Shown here one piece after another: positions 31,755 to 43,352 of a stretch of 64,000 nucleotides of DNA. A model generated the notes under the pieces. It was not told the origin of the DNA, made no database searches, and saw nothing but the letters and a program-made list of their open reading frames with translations. The translations under genes were made by a program, and so were the position numbers. The stretch's first letter is position 1. Each line of letters begins with the position of its first letter. The DNA comes from Notolepis coatsorum (lineage: Eukaryota > Chordata > Actinopteri > Aulopiformes > Paralepididae): assembly GCA_963971535.1 (NCBI GenBank), contig OZ020589.1:92155682-92219681 (forward strand). Reading direction: 5' to 3'.

Positions 31755-32735
31755 GTTTTGATTTGAAATCTTTATTTCGAACATGCAATGAATACAAACA
31801 AACTAGGGATGCTCGATATTGGCTTTTTTACCGATACCGATATTCCGATATTGTCCAACTCTTAATTTCCGATACCGATATCAACCGATATCAACCGATA
31901 CCGATATATGCAGGGTTCCCCCCCCCCCAAAAAAACTGAATAATTTCAGGTAACTAATAATTTCACTGGATATATATATAACAAATATTGTTATTGTTTT
32001 TTTCTTTTTTTAAACCGATACCGATATTTTCCGATATCACATTTTACTGCCGATATCGGCCGATAATATTGGTCGGCCGATAATATCGGACATCCCTAAA
32101 ACAAACAATAACAAAAAAGCAAAACAACTCAATCTGCATGTTCGAAAAGGAGTAGGAAGAAGTATACACTTATTTAATCCTACCCCTTTTCCACTACTCA
32201 AATGAGTGTACTATTTTAAACATAAAAAAGAAAAGAAAAAATAATATATATATATATATATGCAAAACAAAAAACAAAAACTATATATGTATAAAAGAAA
32301 TAAAATTAAAACAAAATAAAAATGTAAACACCCGTGAATATCAAGTCCCTTCCTCATCCCTGTACCTTGTGAACATAATTTCCTTATACATCAGTTTGAA
32401 TTGTCTCATGTTTGGACATTGCTTTAGCACCACATTTAGACTGTTCCACAGTTTCACTCCACATAGAGATGCAGTGTTTTCTCATGGTAGTGCGTACGTT
32501 TAGCAATTCTTGAATGTTTCTTGGAAGTGCATGACTTTTTGCTTTATACATTAATTGTGCCGTTTTAAATTCCACAAGATCATTTAACTTCAATGTCTTT
32601 GACTCCAAAAACAATATGTTAGTGTGATCACGATCCTTATGGCCCTTTTTTGGAGTATAAAAAGTGGTTGTAGTGTAGACTTATAATTGTTTCCCCAGAC
32701 TTCACCACAGTAATTTAAATAAATTTTAAAAACAT
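31755..32735 (-). mobile_element. 5'-truncated LINE relic, cut by a MITE
   Basis: The antisense strand reads YLNYCGEVWGNNYKS, LQPLFILQKRAIRIV (about 32720-32630), then LKLNDLVEFKTAQLMYKAKS and VRTTMRKHCISMWSETVEQS (32590-32440), the C-terminal end of a non-LTR RT. Its 3' UTR runs to 'gatttgaaatctttatttcgaacatg' near 31760. The MITE at 31804-32098 sits in that UTR. A fragment of the same UTR is at about 59733-59830. Confidence 0.75.
31804..32098. mobile_element. hAT MITE (TAGGGATG ends), 295 bp
   Basis: Ends read TAGGGATGCTCGATATTGG and, inverted, TAGGGATGTCCGATATTATC. The duplication 'aaacaaac' is at 31796-31803 and 32099-32106. The interior is made of 'ccgataccgatat' repeats. Confidence 0.92.
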
Positions 32736-33104
32736 ATACATTTCACATGATTTCATTGACTTCATTCACTCAATCTGCGGCATCCACGTATATATATGCG
32801 TGTTTGCTCGCCATGCGTTGAATGCCAATCACCTATATATTAGTGCTGTCAATCCAATAAAATATTGAATCTGATTAATCGCATGATTGTCCAAAGTTAA
32901 CTCATAGTTAATTTTTTTCCTTTTCTAAATCGACCTTAAACTGATCTTTTTCAAGTTTTAATACTCTTATCAACATGAGTCAACAAATGCTTGCTTTATG
33001 CAGCCATTTAACACAAAAGAATGACCCTCATACATTGCAAATTTACATCAAATTCAAAACAGAGTGATGCACAAAATAACTTAAAAGAAAATAATAATTT
33101 AAAA

Positions 33105-33804
33105 TAGTGCTGTCAGGCGATTAAAAAATGTAATCTAATTAATTACAGGATTTGTAATGAATTCATCTAATTAATCGCATTTTAATCGCATAACCATTTT
33201 ATGCCTGATATTCTATAATCATATTTCAAATTGCATGTGTCCGGATGGCAGAATTCAGTACTGTATCTACAAAACCTTCTGTTTAATCATCTTCCATCTA
33301 TTAATTAGCTTAGATTTTTCAGGTCTGGTCAATTTGAGCATGGTGTTATTCAGTCAAAGATAATTTTTTTTATTGATATTCTCATTTGGTTCATTACAAT
33401 TTACTCAAAATAAAATTTTCATTCAATCAATCACTGCGCAGATTGATTGATTGAAAATGTTATTAACAGATTGCAGAATGGGTACAATACCGTACGGCTC
33501 AATACACACAATTGTTAAGGGGATGCAGACCAGAGAAAGACGTTCGTCTTGTTTACATCAGGGTCCCCCATTTTCAATTCATAATGAATTGTAAGTAAGG
33601 GTGCAACTTGCACCGTGCAATCCATTCTTTGTGGATCTAGCCCACAGTATTTCTGACACTGGGAATACATTCCCTGAGATTCATAGATGTCCTATAGAAT
33701 CAGATACCAAGAACATGCAAATGGACCATATTAAAAAAAAAAAAAAGTCTGTAAATTGCTGTGTAATTAATTCATCTAATTAACACGATAAACTGACAGC
33801 CCTA
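33105..33804. mobile_element. Nested hAT MITE (TAGTGCTGTCAGGCG), 700 bp
   Basis: Ends read TAGTGCTGTCAGGCGATTAA and, inverted, TAGGGCTGTCAGTTTATCG. The duplication 'atttaaaa' is at 33097-33104 and 33805-33812. It carries a family-L LINE 3' end at 33437-33595. Confidence 0.9.
33437..33595 (-). repeat. Family-L LINE 3' end
   Basis: 'gattgattgattgaaaatgttattaacagattgcagaatggg' through 'gggtcccccattttcaattcat' matches 23555-23700. 5'-truncated; 3' tail intact. Confidence 0.88.
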
Positions 33805-33954
33805 ATTTAAAATAATGAATAAAGTGTGCATGAAATAATAGGGGAAAGAAAACATTAGGAACTTGTTACATTCACCCACACAAGGGCTGAGGACTCACAC
33901 CCTCTCTTTCTCTCACACACACTCCCACCTCTCTTTCTTTCTTGCCCCTTCCTC

Positions 33955-34113
<159 letters not shown>

Positions 34114-34228
34114 TGAGTCAGAAACAAACATAGTATCAATGAGAGTATCAAGAATACACCTGAGTGAAGTCTAGTTAATTATTATAATTTTTTTAAACAT
34201 TAATCATGCGTTAATTTTTTTTTGTGCA

Positions 34229-35173
34229 TTAACACTTTCAGCGCCACGCCTGGTTTTCCGTTTTACCGCTTGAATGCCACCATCGGCGCCAATGTTAACG
34301 TTAATATCGCCTAATCTATGTTTTAAATTATGGCTATGTGTCTAATCTGCCCATCGCATTATCAAATACTATTTTCCAGTCAGTGCTGTGAAGGCAGATT
34401 GTTTTTTTATCGCGTCGTTTCCATTTCAGAGCAGTTAGAAAAGCCCCCGTTTTGATATAAAAAACAGCTCATTCTGGAGCATTCTATGAAAATCGTCTTT
34501 TAGTGGAATATTCCACAACGTTGATATTCATCGGCCTTTTTATGAATAGTTTTCAAATAAACGCTAGATGATCAATATTATACGTGCACGCAAGCACATT
34601 ACGGCCGCGCACTGATAATCGCTCCGTTGATTTCCTCACGGAGTTTTACAGTGAAACCGAAAGAAGACATTTCACAAAACAGCTTATAACTTCATCAAAC
34701 TTACTCTGATTATCCTACCACTGATAACATAGAGTCCTTACCTGACATCAGATGGTATCCAACTGGTATATTCCAATTCCTGATCACCATTCGAAAAAAT
34801 CGATACGTGTATGGATCCAACGCGATACAGTAGAACTCCATGATCCGCGGGGCTCTGAGGCTCCAGAATGAACTCTGGTAACCCCGGCTGGATCAGTGAA
34901 CTGGAAAATGTGGAGTACCGGATTTTTTTCCCCATTCATTTTCATTGAGTCCATTCCAAAATCACTTATGTCATCTGGGAGACGACAGGGGGCGCTTTTT
35001 TCCACAGTGATCGCCGGCGCCCCTCGGCTATACTCGGGTAGGCTCGGGTGATGCAATAATTTTTCAGATCGCAAAAAAAAAAAAAAAAAAAAAATCCGAG
35101 AAATCTCGTGAGTGGCTAGCAACCACCTATAAAAAAACCAGAGAAATCTCGTGAGTGGCACTCAAAGTGTTAA
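34229..35173. mobile_element. piggyBac-type MITE (TTAA target), 945 bp
   Basis: Ends read TTAACACTTTCAGCGCCACGCC and, inverted, TTAACACTTTGAGTGCCACTC, with TTAA at 34229-34232 and 35170-35173. This is the pattern of Looper-like piggyBac elements. A poly-A run lies at about 35075-35094. There is no transposase. Confidence 0.82.
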
Positions 35174-35296
35174 CAGAATTGTGCGTTAACGGGTTAATGA
35201 CGCGTTAACTTTAGACCCAGGTTCAGGTCCTCATCTTTTCTGGGTGATTTTTGGTTACTTTTGCATTTTGCCAGTGTCCTCACCACTTGAGGTAGC

Positions 35297-36325
35297 ATGA
35301 GGCGGTGTCTGCAACCCACAGAAGTTGCTCAGGTAGTGCAGCTCATCCAGGATGGCACATCAATGCGTGCTGTGGCAAGAAGGTTTGCTGTGTCTCCCAG
35401 CACAGTGTCAAGAGCATGGAGGAGATACCAGGAGACAGGCCAGTACACCAGGCGACGTGGAAGGGGCCGTAGGAGGACAACAACCCAGCAGCAGGACCGC
35501 TATCTGGTCCTTTGTGCAAGGAGGAACAGGAGGAGCACTGCCAGAGCCCTACAAAACGACTTCCAGCAGGCCACTAATGTGCATGTTTCTGCTCAAACTG
35601 TGAGACGCAGACTCCATGAGGGTGGTATGAGGGCCCGACGTCCACAAGTGGGGCCTGTGCTCACAGCCCAACACCGTGCAGCCAGATTGGCATTTGCCAG
35701 AGAACACCAGGATTGGCAGATTCACCATTCGCACCCTGTGCTCTTCACGGATGAGAGCAGGTTCACACTGAGCACATGTGACAGACGTGACAGTCTGGAA
35801 ACGCCGTGGAGAACGTAACGCTGCCTGCAACAACCTCCTGCATGACCGGTTTGGTGGTGGGTCAGTGATGGTCTGAGGAGGCATATCCCTGGAGGGCCGC
35901 ACAGACCTCTATGTGCTAGCCAGAGGTACCATGACTGCCATTAGGTACCGGGATGAGATCCTCAGACACATTGTCAGGCCATATGCTGGTGCAGTGGGCC
36001 CTGGGTTCCTTCTCATGCATGACAATGCTGTGCCTCATGTGGCTGGAGTGTGTCAGCAGGTCCTGCATGACGAAGGCATTGATGCTATATGGACTGGCCT
36101 GCCCGTTCCCCAGACCTGAATCCAATCGAGCACCTCTGGGACATTATGTCGCACTCCATCCACCAACGCCACGTCGCACCAGACTGTCCAGGAGTTGACT
36201 GATGCCCTGATCCAGGTCTGGGAGGAGATCCCTCAGGAAAACATCCGTGGTCTCATCAGGAGCATGCCCAGACATTGTAGGGAGTGCATACAGGCACGTG
36301 GAGGCAACACACACTACTGACCCTC
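35297..36325 (+). pseudogene. Tc1-type transposase, frameshifted
   Basis: A cut-and-paste transposase of the DD34E type. The N-terminal frame (35297-35818) has two helix-turn-helix parts ([36 protein letters not shown]), an RGRGRRRTT basic linker and the first catalytic Asp in VLFTDESRF (about 35745). A 2-base deletion near 35795 shifts the frame. The rest continues as RTDLYVLARGTMTAIRYRD, PGFLLMHDNAVPHVAGVC (second Asp), then another shift before the expected DLNPIEHLWD. A TGA lies in the GGSVMVWGG motif (about 35874). It ends ...CIQARGGNTHY. Clearly inactive. Confidence 0.9.
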
Positions 36326-36330
36326 ATTTT

Positions 36331-36789
36331 ATTGATCTTTTTCCCCCTCCATTTTTTTTCCCTCCGATTTTCTCCCATCCCAATGTTAGTCGTATGCCAA
36401 TTCCCAATCCCTTCCTGGTCGCTGCGCACTTACCCCCCACAGTCAGATCATCTGGGAGAGTGGAGGCTATCACGTGCTTCCTCCGACACACGTCCAGCCA
36501 ATCAACCGCTTCTTTTCACCTGGCAGCGCGGATCCTCCCCGAGAGGGCGTAGTGTGTGGAAGGATCACACTATCCCACTCAGGTCCTATCCGCGCTTAGC
36601 AGGCGCCCCGACCGAACTGTAGGAGTCGCTGTTTACAACGACCCGGACCCACCCGCCAGCTTCTCCCACCCTCTAATACAGCCAATTGTATTAGTGTGAA
36701 CGGCCAGCCAAGCTGGTGACAACCCCGGAGCTGTGAGCTGGATTAGGGGTTGGTGACGAACGCAATCTCCGCTACGCCACCTAACCGCC
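36331..36789 (-). mobile_element. Family-S SINE inside the Tc1 element
   Basis: Antisense head 'gggcggttaggtggcgtagcgg' at 36789, then the family core 'aacagcgactcctacag' and the tail 'tgggagaaaatcgg' with poly-A-like end near 36340. A 17-bp duplication 'ctactgaccctcatttt' is at 36314-36330 and 36790-36806. Confidence 0.93.
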
Positions 36790-37040
36790 CTACTGACCCT
36801 CATTTTGAATTGTCTTGAGGAATTTCCACAGAAGTTGGATCAGCCTGTGATCTAATTTTTCTACTTTTATTTAGAGTAAGATTCTGAATCCAGACCTCCA
36901 TGATTTCCATTGATCTTATGTTATTTTGTTCTCAACGCATTCCACTATGTAATGAATAAAGATTTTCAACTGGAATATTTCATTCGAGATCTAGGATGTG
37001 TTGTTTAAGTGTTCCCTTTATTTTTTTAAGCAGTGTATCA

Positions 37041-37805
37041 GGAAGACCACCGCTTTAACTAGATACCACTATCTAAGCAAAAGCTGTGTCTGATAAATCG
37101 TTACTGACTTAGCCACCCATAGTCAGAGTACAGGTTTACTTGCGTTGTCAGCATAAACTATATCACACCTTTCAGGAAGACCACAGCTTTCATTAGATAC
37201 CACTATCTAAGCAAGAAGCAGTGTCAGAGAAATTGTTGCTGACCTTTATAGCCACACATACTAGACGAAAAGTGCTATTTTCACAATATATTGGACAGTT
37301 TTACTTGTGTTGTGTGTGTGTGTGTGGGGGGGTGTCTGCGTTTGTGTATGTGCACAAATGTATAGCTACACCAGCCTGATTCTTGACTTCCTATTGCTCA
37401 TTTTGGGTTGGAGGACATTTTAAGGTTGTGAGGACATTTTGGCTGTTGCCCACACGCAGTAGGGTTAGATCTTAGGTTAGGTAAAAAAAATAAGTTGATG
37501 AAATGTCCTCACAAGTATAGTAATACCAGTGTGTTTTTGTGTGTGTGTCAAGTGGGATGTTGCTTAGTCACAAACTCCGTGTGAGGAATCCCACACCATG
37601 TCTGTTTCTTTCACTCACAGCCTCTCTGTCTTCTTCTCCCTGGGTGTCTCTCTCCCTCTCATCTTTGTACGTCTCCCTCTTTCTCCTCGTCTTTTCTGTT
37701 TCACACAAATGTTCTCCGTCTTTCTCTCAGTCTCTTTCTCAGTGGGTGGTGAAAGCCATTCGCAGGGTCCTCACGCATGTCTCACAACTCCTTGCCAAAA
37801 CCTGT
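37041..37805. other. No gene; short repeats
   Basis: Two similar blocks 'aggaagaccac(c)gcttt...tagataccactatctaagcaa' occur at about 37029 and 37172 (direct repeat of about 55 bp). A short (tg)n lies near 37310-37325. CT-rich DNA at 37600-37740 gives spurious Ser/Leu ORFs. Confidence 0.55.
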
Positions 37806-37808
37806 CCC

Positions 37809-38330
37809 CAGTGGTGGAAAGTAACTTTTTACTTTTTACTTAAGTAAAATTTTGAGCTACTTGTACTTTACGTGAGTATTTTAATTTTAGGGAACTACAT
37901 TTTAATGTACTCTACTACATTTCAAAGGAAATATTGTACTTTTTACTCCACTACATGTATCTGAACCCATCGCTTACTAAAAAAGATATTGCATAGAAAA
38001 TGTATGAAGATTATATACGGTCAACTTCAAGAGGACGTAATCAGAGCAGCCTAACTGGACCACATACCACTTTAACATAACCTGTAATCAGAGCAGCATA
38101 ACTGGACCACATACCACTTTAGAGGTCAATGGATAGATGATTGAATGCTCCCAAGCACTGGAATACACAAACGTCATGTAGAATGCATACTTTTACTTTA
38201 TATACTTAAGTACATTCAATAGCAAATACGTCTCTACTTTTACTTAAGTATAATTTGAATGGAGGACTTTTACCAGAATACTCATTTATCTGAGTATTTC
38301 TACTTGTATTTAAGTAAAGGAATTGTCTAG
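37809..38330. mobile_element. hAT-type MITE fragment (CAGTGGTGGAAAGTAACT)
   Basis: The left end CAGTGGTGGAAAGTAACTTT is a very common fish MITE terminus, followed by repeated 'tacttaagta'. The right side ends in 'ttgtatttaagtaaagg' without the terminal 'ccaccactg', so it is truncated there. Inside, 'cagagcag(c)ctaactggaccac' occurs twice near 38040 and 38090. Confidence 0.65.
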
Positions 38331-38336
38331 ACTGTG

Positions 38337-38575
38337 TTAAAGGAACACGCCAACATTTTGGGAAATTAGCTTATCGTCTTCTCCAGAGAGAGACAAGATA
38401 GATACCAGTTTCCTCTCTGTGCGTTCAGTAGAAAGCTATCTGGCTGCATGTTAGCCTAGCTTAGCACAATGAATGGAAGTGGGGTTAGCCTTCGGGAGAG
38501 GTGATAGTTGGACAATGCCTAACCAGCACTGTCCGCTTCCATTCATTGTGCTAAGAAGCTAACGTGCAGCCGTGT
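38337..38575. mobile_element. TTAA-type MITE fragment with internal hairpin
   Basis: Starts TTAAAGGAACACGCCAACATT, a recognisable fish MITE end. 'ttagcacaatgaatggaag' (about 38461) and 'cttccattcattgtgctaa' (about 38537) are inverted copies and can form a hairpin. No right terminus seen. Confidence 0.5.
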
Positions 38576-38585
38576 ATAACATGTA

Positions 38586-38690
38586 CCGTACTTTTCGGAC
38601 TATAAGCCGCGGCTTTCCCCCCCATTTTTCGACCCTGCGGCTTATATAACGGTGCAGCTTATATGTGGACCAAACCCGAAAATGTAAAAA
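38586..38690. mobile_element. MITE end ('cggactataagccgcggc')
   Basis: 'ccgtacttttcggactataagccgcgg' followed by 'ctgcggcttatata' is a known style of fish MITE with internal inverted motifs. I cannot find the partner end. Confidence 0.45.
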
Positions 38691-39387
38691 TCGAAATATT
38701 GCTTTTTTTACTGCATTGAAATGTTATTTATCTGTTCCCTTATTTGCTAAACTTAATACAACTTGTAAATTAGTTAATTCTTGTTATTTGTCCGACAGTA
38801 TTGTGTCCCAATGCTGGTGGGAAGACTACAAACAGAAGCTGGGTGTGGTCTGTGCGCGTGCACTTAGCGAGGTGTTGAAACACACAAGAATAGCGAAATG
38901 TTAATAATAATAATAATTCAATTAAATAATTCATGACCCGAAGTCGCTGAAAGGAAACGACATCACAGAAGAATGAAAAGGAAACAAGAAAAGAAATTGA
39001 AATGTAAATAAACAATGGATGAACCCATGTCACTCCCTTTTATTTATTTTTGTCCCCCTTTTATTAGTTTTTTGATTATTATGTCTTTACACTTATCATA
39101 ACGTTATAAGTTATAGCAACTTAACTTGTGACAAATGCCAGTGTTATTACGCGTTGCACTGCACATAAAACACGAGTCGGGCCAGTTTGTCATTAAACAA
39201 TATTAAATCACATTTAGAATGTCACGAATTTTATGAGCGAACAAATTTCGTTCGAGTGTATTTATTGCAACCTAATGTCATCAGAAAGTAATTTAATCAA
39301 CTACAGTTTAGTACTGTTTTCGCCTCGACAGTCGCCACTATGCGCGCACCTATGCCTTGTCATCTCACCCACGCTCTGCCACTGCAG

Positions 39388-39443
39388 TCAAGGCACACGA
39401 AGGGTTAAAAGTGTGACTTAACCCTTCGTGTGCCTTGGCTTGA
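39388..39443. repeat. Inverted repeat, 21-bp stem
   Basis: 'tcaaggcacacgaagggtta' and its inverse 'taacccttcgtgtgccttgg' are separated by about 9 bp. Each arm begins or ends in TTAA and resembles a piggyBac TIR, so this may be two ends joined after an internal deletion. Confidence 0.7.
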
Positions 39444-39454
39444 CTGGAAGCCTG

Positions 39455-39600
39455 TTCTCTGTGTTATAGAATAGAATAGATATTTATTGTCATTGTTACA
39501 GTTGTTACAACGACATTTTAAATGCAGCCATAGGTGCTAGTAAAAATATAAAAACAGTCCTAAACACAGTATTAAATATAAAAACAGGAGTAAGGCATGT
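39455..39600 (-). repeat. LINE 3' tail with (agaat)n
   Basis: 'atagaatagaatagatatttattgtcattgtta' is a LINE 3' end read in antisense. A poly-G tract follows at about 39625-39641. No coding part. Confidence 0.6.
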
Positions 39601-39892
39601 GTGTTGTGTGTGTGTGTGTGCGTGGGGGGGGGGGGGGGGGGTGCAAGGGAGACTGTTGTTTTTCATTGCTTCTCATTGTGACTCGTTGGTGTACCGGCAG
39701 CGTGACAATCAGAATAAGAAATAATCTGGCTAGATTGACCCACGTCATATGCAGTCAAGCACAGGGTTTCCGTTAGAATTTTGGCGTGTCTGAATGGGAT
39801 AAATTCCGGTCAGAGTTTATTGAGCTTAAAAACAATTGATAGGCCTATATAAAGAATGACATCCTCAAGGCATTTATAGGACAGCACATCTA

Positions 39893-40000
39893 TTATCAGA
39901 ATCAGAAAGGTCTTTATTGCCAAGTAGTTTTCACAAACAAGGACACAGACAGACAATAACGGACAGATAATAAAATAAAAAGGTGGAATTGTAGGTTGCA
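39893..40000 (-). repeat. LINE 3' tail ('cagaatcagaaagg')
   Basis: 'tatcagaatcagaaaggtctttattgccaagtag' is a familiar fish LINE 3' UTR in antisense. Non-coding. Confidence 0.6.
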
Positions 40001-40177
40001 GAGTAGCTTATGTTTCACTTTCATTTAGAGTAGGTTTAACTTTGCGTGAAGGAAAGAAAGGAGGCTCTAGAGACGACAACGTTATTTCAGATTGAACCCT
40101 GCAGCAATTTGACTGGAGAGGAGCCCAGAGGACCAGCCCAGACCAGCAACAGAATGTTTGTGTGATGCGCTAAATAA

Positions 40178-40237
40178 ATATCTAAATGTCTTTTACATGA
40201 ACCTTTCTCACTGAACCCTTTTCCACAAACTGAACTA
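40178..40237 (-). pseudogene. Severed zinc-finger remnant of the second gene
   Basis: In antisense this reads VCGKGFSEKGSCKRHL, a finger of the same type as in 40977-42286. It is separated from the gene by the MITE at 40238-40963 and lies after a stop codon. Confidence 0.8.
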
Positions 40238-40963
40238 TAGGCCTGCCGCGATAAGCAATAAATCGATTAATTGCCGCGATAATTTAAATTAATTAATGAG
40301 GCGGAACCAGTGCCCCTTGTCAGTCACTGTCCGTGTTGGGAGGCGGGCCGCTGGCTTTACTACAGCACAGCACAGGAGCTCCGTGGGGCAACACCACATA
40401 GCTTAACTACATTTCTCAATAGTGTTGCTCCTTTTAACCAAGTAGCGTTATTTGTAGTGTAACGTTAGAATAACACAGAATAACGTTAATACAATTACAT
40501 GCATCATTGTTTACAATGAACGGGTGGGGCTAGTCAAAGGACTGGAGACGGGGACAAGTTAAACATGAATTAATTTATTATAACAGGTCGTTTTCGAGTC
40601 GTGCTGCAGTGCCTACGCACCACAGCTATTCTATTATAATACTGCTTTGACGCTTCCTCCTCATCGTTGATTGCCTGTAGTAGCTGCATCTAACGTTAGT
40701 AGCTAACGTTAAAACTAAAAAACACAACCGGACGAGACAAGTTGTCGGCTAGGATAATCACAACAATACTTCCGGTCCGGTCGGTGGGCTTCAAAATAAA
40801 AGTCTTAAACACCGGAAAAGACGGAGCGGTGGGCTTCAAAATAAAGGTTTTGGGAAATAAATTTCTCAAAAAAATTCTCTAACCGGTCGCAATAATATCG
40901 CTTATCGCGATATTTTCGGGGGCAATTAATCGCCCAGCAAAATGTGTTATCGTGGCAGGCCTA
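40238..40963. mobile_element. hAT MITE (TAGGCCTGCC termini), copy 2, 726 bp
   Basis: Same ends as 6828-7726 and much shared interior, with a central deletion or divergence. The duplication 'ctgaacta' is at 40230-40237 and 40964-40971. The target was the coding sequence of a zinc finger. Confidence 0.93.
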
Positions 40964-40976
40964 CTGAACTAACAGA

Positions 40977-42286
40977 TTATTCTCCTGTATGAGTTCTCAC
41001 ATGTCTCTTCAGATCTCCTTTCTCACTGAACCCTTTTCCACAAAATGAACAACTAAAGGGTTTCTCTCCGGTATGAGCTCTCATGTGTCTTTTCAGAAAC
41101 CACTTCTCACTGTATCCTTTCCCACAAACTGGACAACTAAAGGGTTTCTCTCCTGTATGAGTTCTTGCATGCCTCTTCAGATTTCCTTTCTTACTGTACC
41201 CCTTTCCACAAACTGCACAATTAAAGGGTCTCTCTCCAGTATGACTTCTCATGTGCATCTTCACAGTTCCCTTCCGAGTAAATGTTTTGCCACAAATTGG
41301 ACAACTAAATGGTTTATCTCCCGTATGCGTTCTCATGTGTGTCTGCAGTTTTGACCACCATTTAAACCGTTTTCCACAATTACTGCAACTAAATGGTTTC
41401 TCCACACTGTGACTTCTCATATGTCCTACAAATTCAATATCTGCAGTAAATTCTTCACCACAAACAGTAGATGTCCTGTGAGATTCAAGGTGAACCGTCA
41501 AGCTCTCTGTGGGATCTAAATGTTTTCCACACAAACCACAATCACTAGAATGAACGTGAATATGCAACATTAAAGACACCTGATCAAGAAAAGATGATCC
41601 ACACACTTTACAACAAGGTGTGGACAGGATGTGACTGGATGATTCGAGTTCGTGGGACAATTCTATAGATCGATTTAAAGTCCTGCTGTTAGATAAACGT
41701 CGTCTTTTATGTCTCTTTAAACCTGACAGAGGTTGCCCACTTTCCTCCCAATCATAACTATTATCAGTCCCAGTTCCAGAACAGTCATCACTGTCATCAG
41801 TCCCAGAACAGTCTGAAGAGAGGAGCTGGAAATCTCTAGTTGGTTTTAAATCACCACCTGGTTCTGATACTCCACAGTCCTCTCCATAAGGTTCTGTTTT
41901 CATCTGTTCAGTTGAGGTGCTGGGTAAACAGTACGCCTCTCTGTTTTTCTCCCTCTGGGTTTGAAGAGACCGGAAGGACCGAGTTTTCTCTTGACCATCT
42001 TCACGCTTCACTGAGAGTACTGTGATCCTGGAGCCATCATCCTCCTCTAGATCTTGTAATAGTTCCTCCTGTTCCTCTTTAATCTGTAGGGGTTCTGGGT
42101 CCTGTGTTGGGCTGAGCTGTGAGGACTGAGTCTTCTTCCCATCGTGTTGACGTTTCACAGAGTCAGGACATGATGTGAGCTCTATGATATCAGGCTGCTC
42201 CAGACCTTGAAGGAGACTGGAGCTCCTCTCCTGCTGCTCAGGGTGGACCTCCTCTTCAAACACAAGGAGCTGCGTAGAGAAGGAAT
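40977..42286 (-). CDS. C2H2 zinc-finger protein, terminal exon (eight finger positions)
   Basis: Paralogue of the gene at 5177. The splice acceptor 'ctctag' is at 42292-42287, so I start the exon at 42286; the open frame continues to 42317 only through intron. The N-terminus is acidic with LQIKEEQEELLQDLEEDDG and VKREDGQEKTRSF. Finger positions from about residue 236: CKVC..HIHVH, CGLC..HLESH, a damaged one (STVCGEEF..HMRSH, first Cys lost), then five good fingers with TGEKP-type linkers ending HVRTHTGE. The stop TAA replaces the next linker, where GEKP would be expected. Past it the next finger is split by a hAT MITE. Likely a nuclear DNA-binding regulator if expressed; both loci may be losing function. 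Confidence 0.85.
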
Positions 42287-42309
42287 CTAGAGGGAGGAGC
42301 AAACAAACA

Positions 42310-42690
42310 TTATTCAAACAGCTTATTTAACTATGTTGTTACCTTTGGTTTAATAATAACGTTAAAGGGTAAGGTAATAAAAATGTTTACCCCCATTTCT
42401 ATTTATTACTTGATGATGTCCATCAGTAGAGTCATTTTCTCAGCACAATCCATGCTGATCTTCATATTGGATACCTGCAGCGCTGGCTAGTTACCAACAA
42501 AACAAATGTAAACTAGTCAATGTGACCACGCTCCAGTCTGTACAAGCCCTGAAATAAACAATGATGCCTACTTTGGGTTCACTGTGGAGTAGGTTTCAGC
42601 ATGTATTTCAGGGATTGGACAGACTGGTCGGTGGCACCATTGATTTTGTATCAGTTGTATCCAGTATGAAGAACAGCATCATAGGCAGAA
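42310..42690 (-). other. Upstream flank of the second zinc-finger gene, duplicated
   Basis: Matches 4870-5150 in inverted orientation. It includes 'gatcagcatggattgtgctgag' (antisense, about 42456), a possible first-exon segment MDCAEKMTLLMDIIK with a GT following. The phase does not fit the terminal exon, so I do not call it coding. It ends in the LINE edge 'gtatccagtatgaagaacag' at 42657, which breaks off near 42691. Confidence 0.6.
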
Positions 42691-43352
42691 TGTTGGCCTC
42701 TTTCTCCCCCAGATATGCTGCTTCATGCTCTGGGTCTATTAACCTCTTAAGCCCGAGTGATCCGGTGGTGGACCGCAAATGACATCACACCATAAATCCA
42801 TCTCTACAGACTGTATGAATTAATTAGGGCGGTCAGTTTATCGCGTTAATAAACTAACTGCGTTCAAATTTATGCCAATAACGTTCCGTTTTGTGTAAAA
42901 TAAAAAAGGTTCAATCACAAGTAATTTGATTGACAGGAGCTGGCTTGAGCTGGGTAGTGTTGTTTTTAGAAATTCCAATGCTCATTGAAAGCCCTGTCAT
43001 CATAATGACTACAAACAAAATGTCGGCTCGCATTTATTTCCGTCGATATTCAGGGCTCCAGACTAACTTTTTACATTGGTTGCACCAGTGCGCCTAACTT
43101 TTTCATTTAGGTGCACCCAAACATTTTCACTGCGCCTTTTGCCGCTGCAACAATACATTTTAAGCGTCACCTTTACCATTACCTCTTTTGTCAGTTCCCA
43201 TACACATTAATTTCTTAAGATGTTATGTAAAAAATAACATTGTATTACAGTTAGCTCACAAAGTCCAATCCTTCACTTTTTTATGTCTATTTTAACACAT
43301 TCAGCTCAGCTCCAGTTAGAGCTGTCCCCAAGCCTGTTTTTGGGATTCGAAC

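Larger units (their letters stand above)
35206..37035 (+). mobile_element. Tc1/mariner element, decayed, cut by a SINE
   Basis: The right end 'aagtgttccctttatttttttaagcagtgta' is the usual Tc1 terminus of fish. The matching left terminus is lost where it abuts the hAT MITE. The 5' UTR 'caggtcctcatcttttctgggtgatttttgg' and the transposase gene are recognisable. A family-S SINE inserted just past the gene (36331-36789). Confidence 0.88.

Noticed and set aside
34784-35161. 125-codon antisense frame in the piggyBac MITE
   Set aside because: Includes a poly-Phe run from poly-A/T and shows no transposase motif.
36247-36622. Open frames of about 100 codons after the Tc1 gene
   Set aside because: Mostly antisense translation of the inserted SINE.
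42410-42453. First coding exon MDCAEKMTLLMDIIK of the second zinc-finger gene
   Set aside because: A GT follows it and the block is partly conserved at locus 1, but the splice phase does not join the terminal exon in frame and locus 1 has an early stop.
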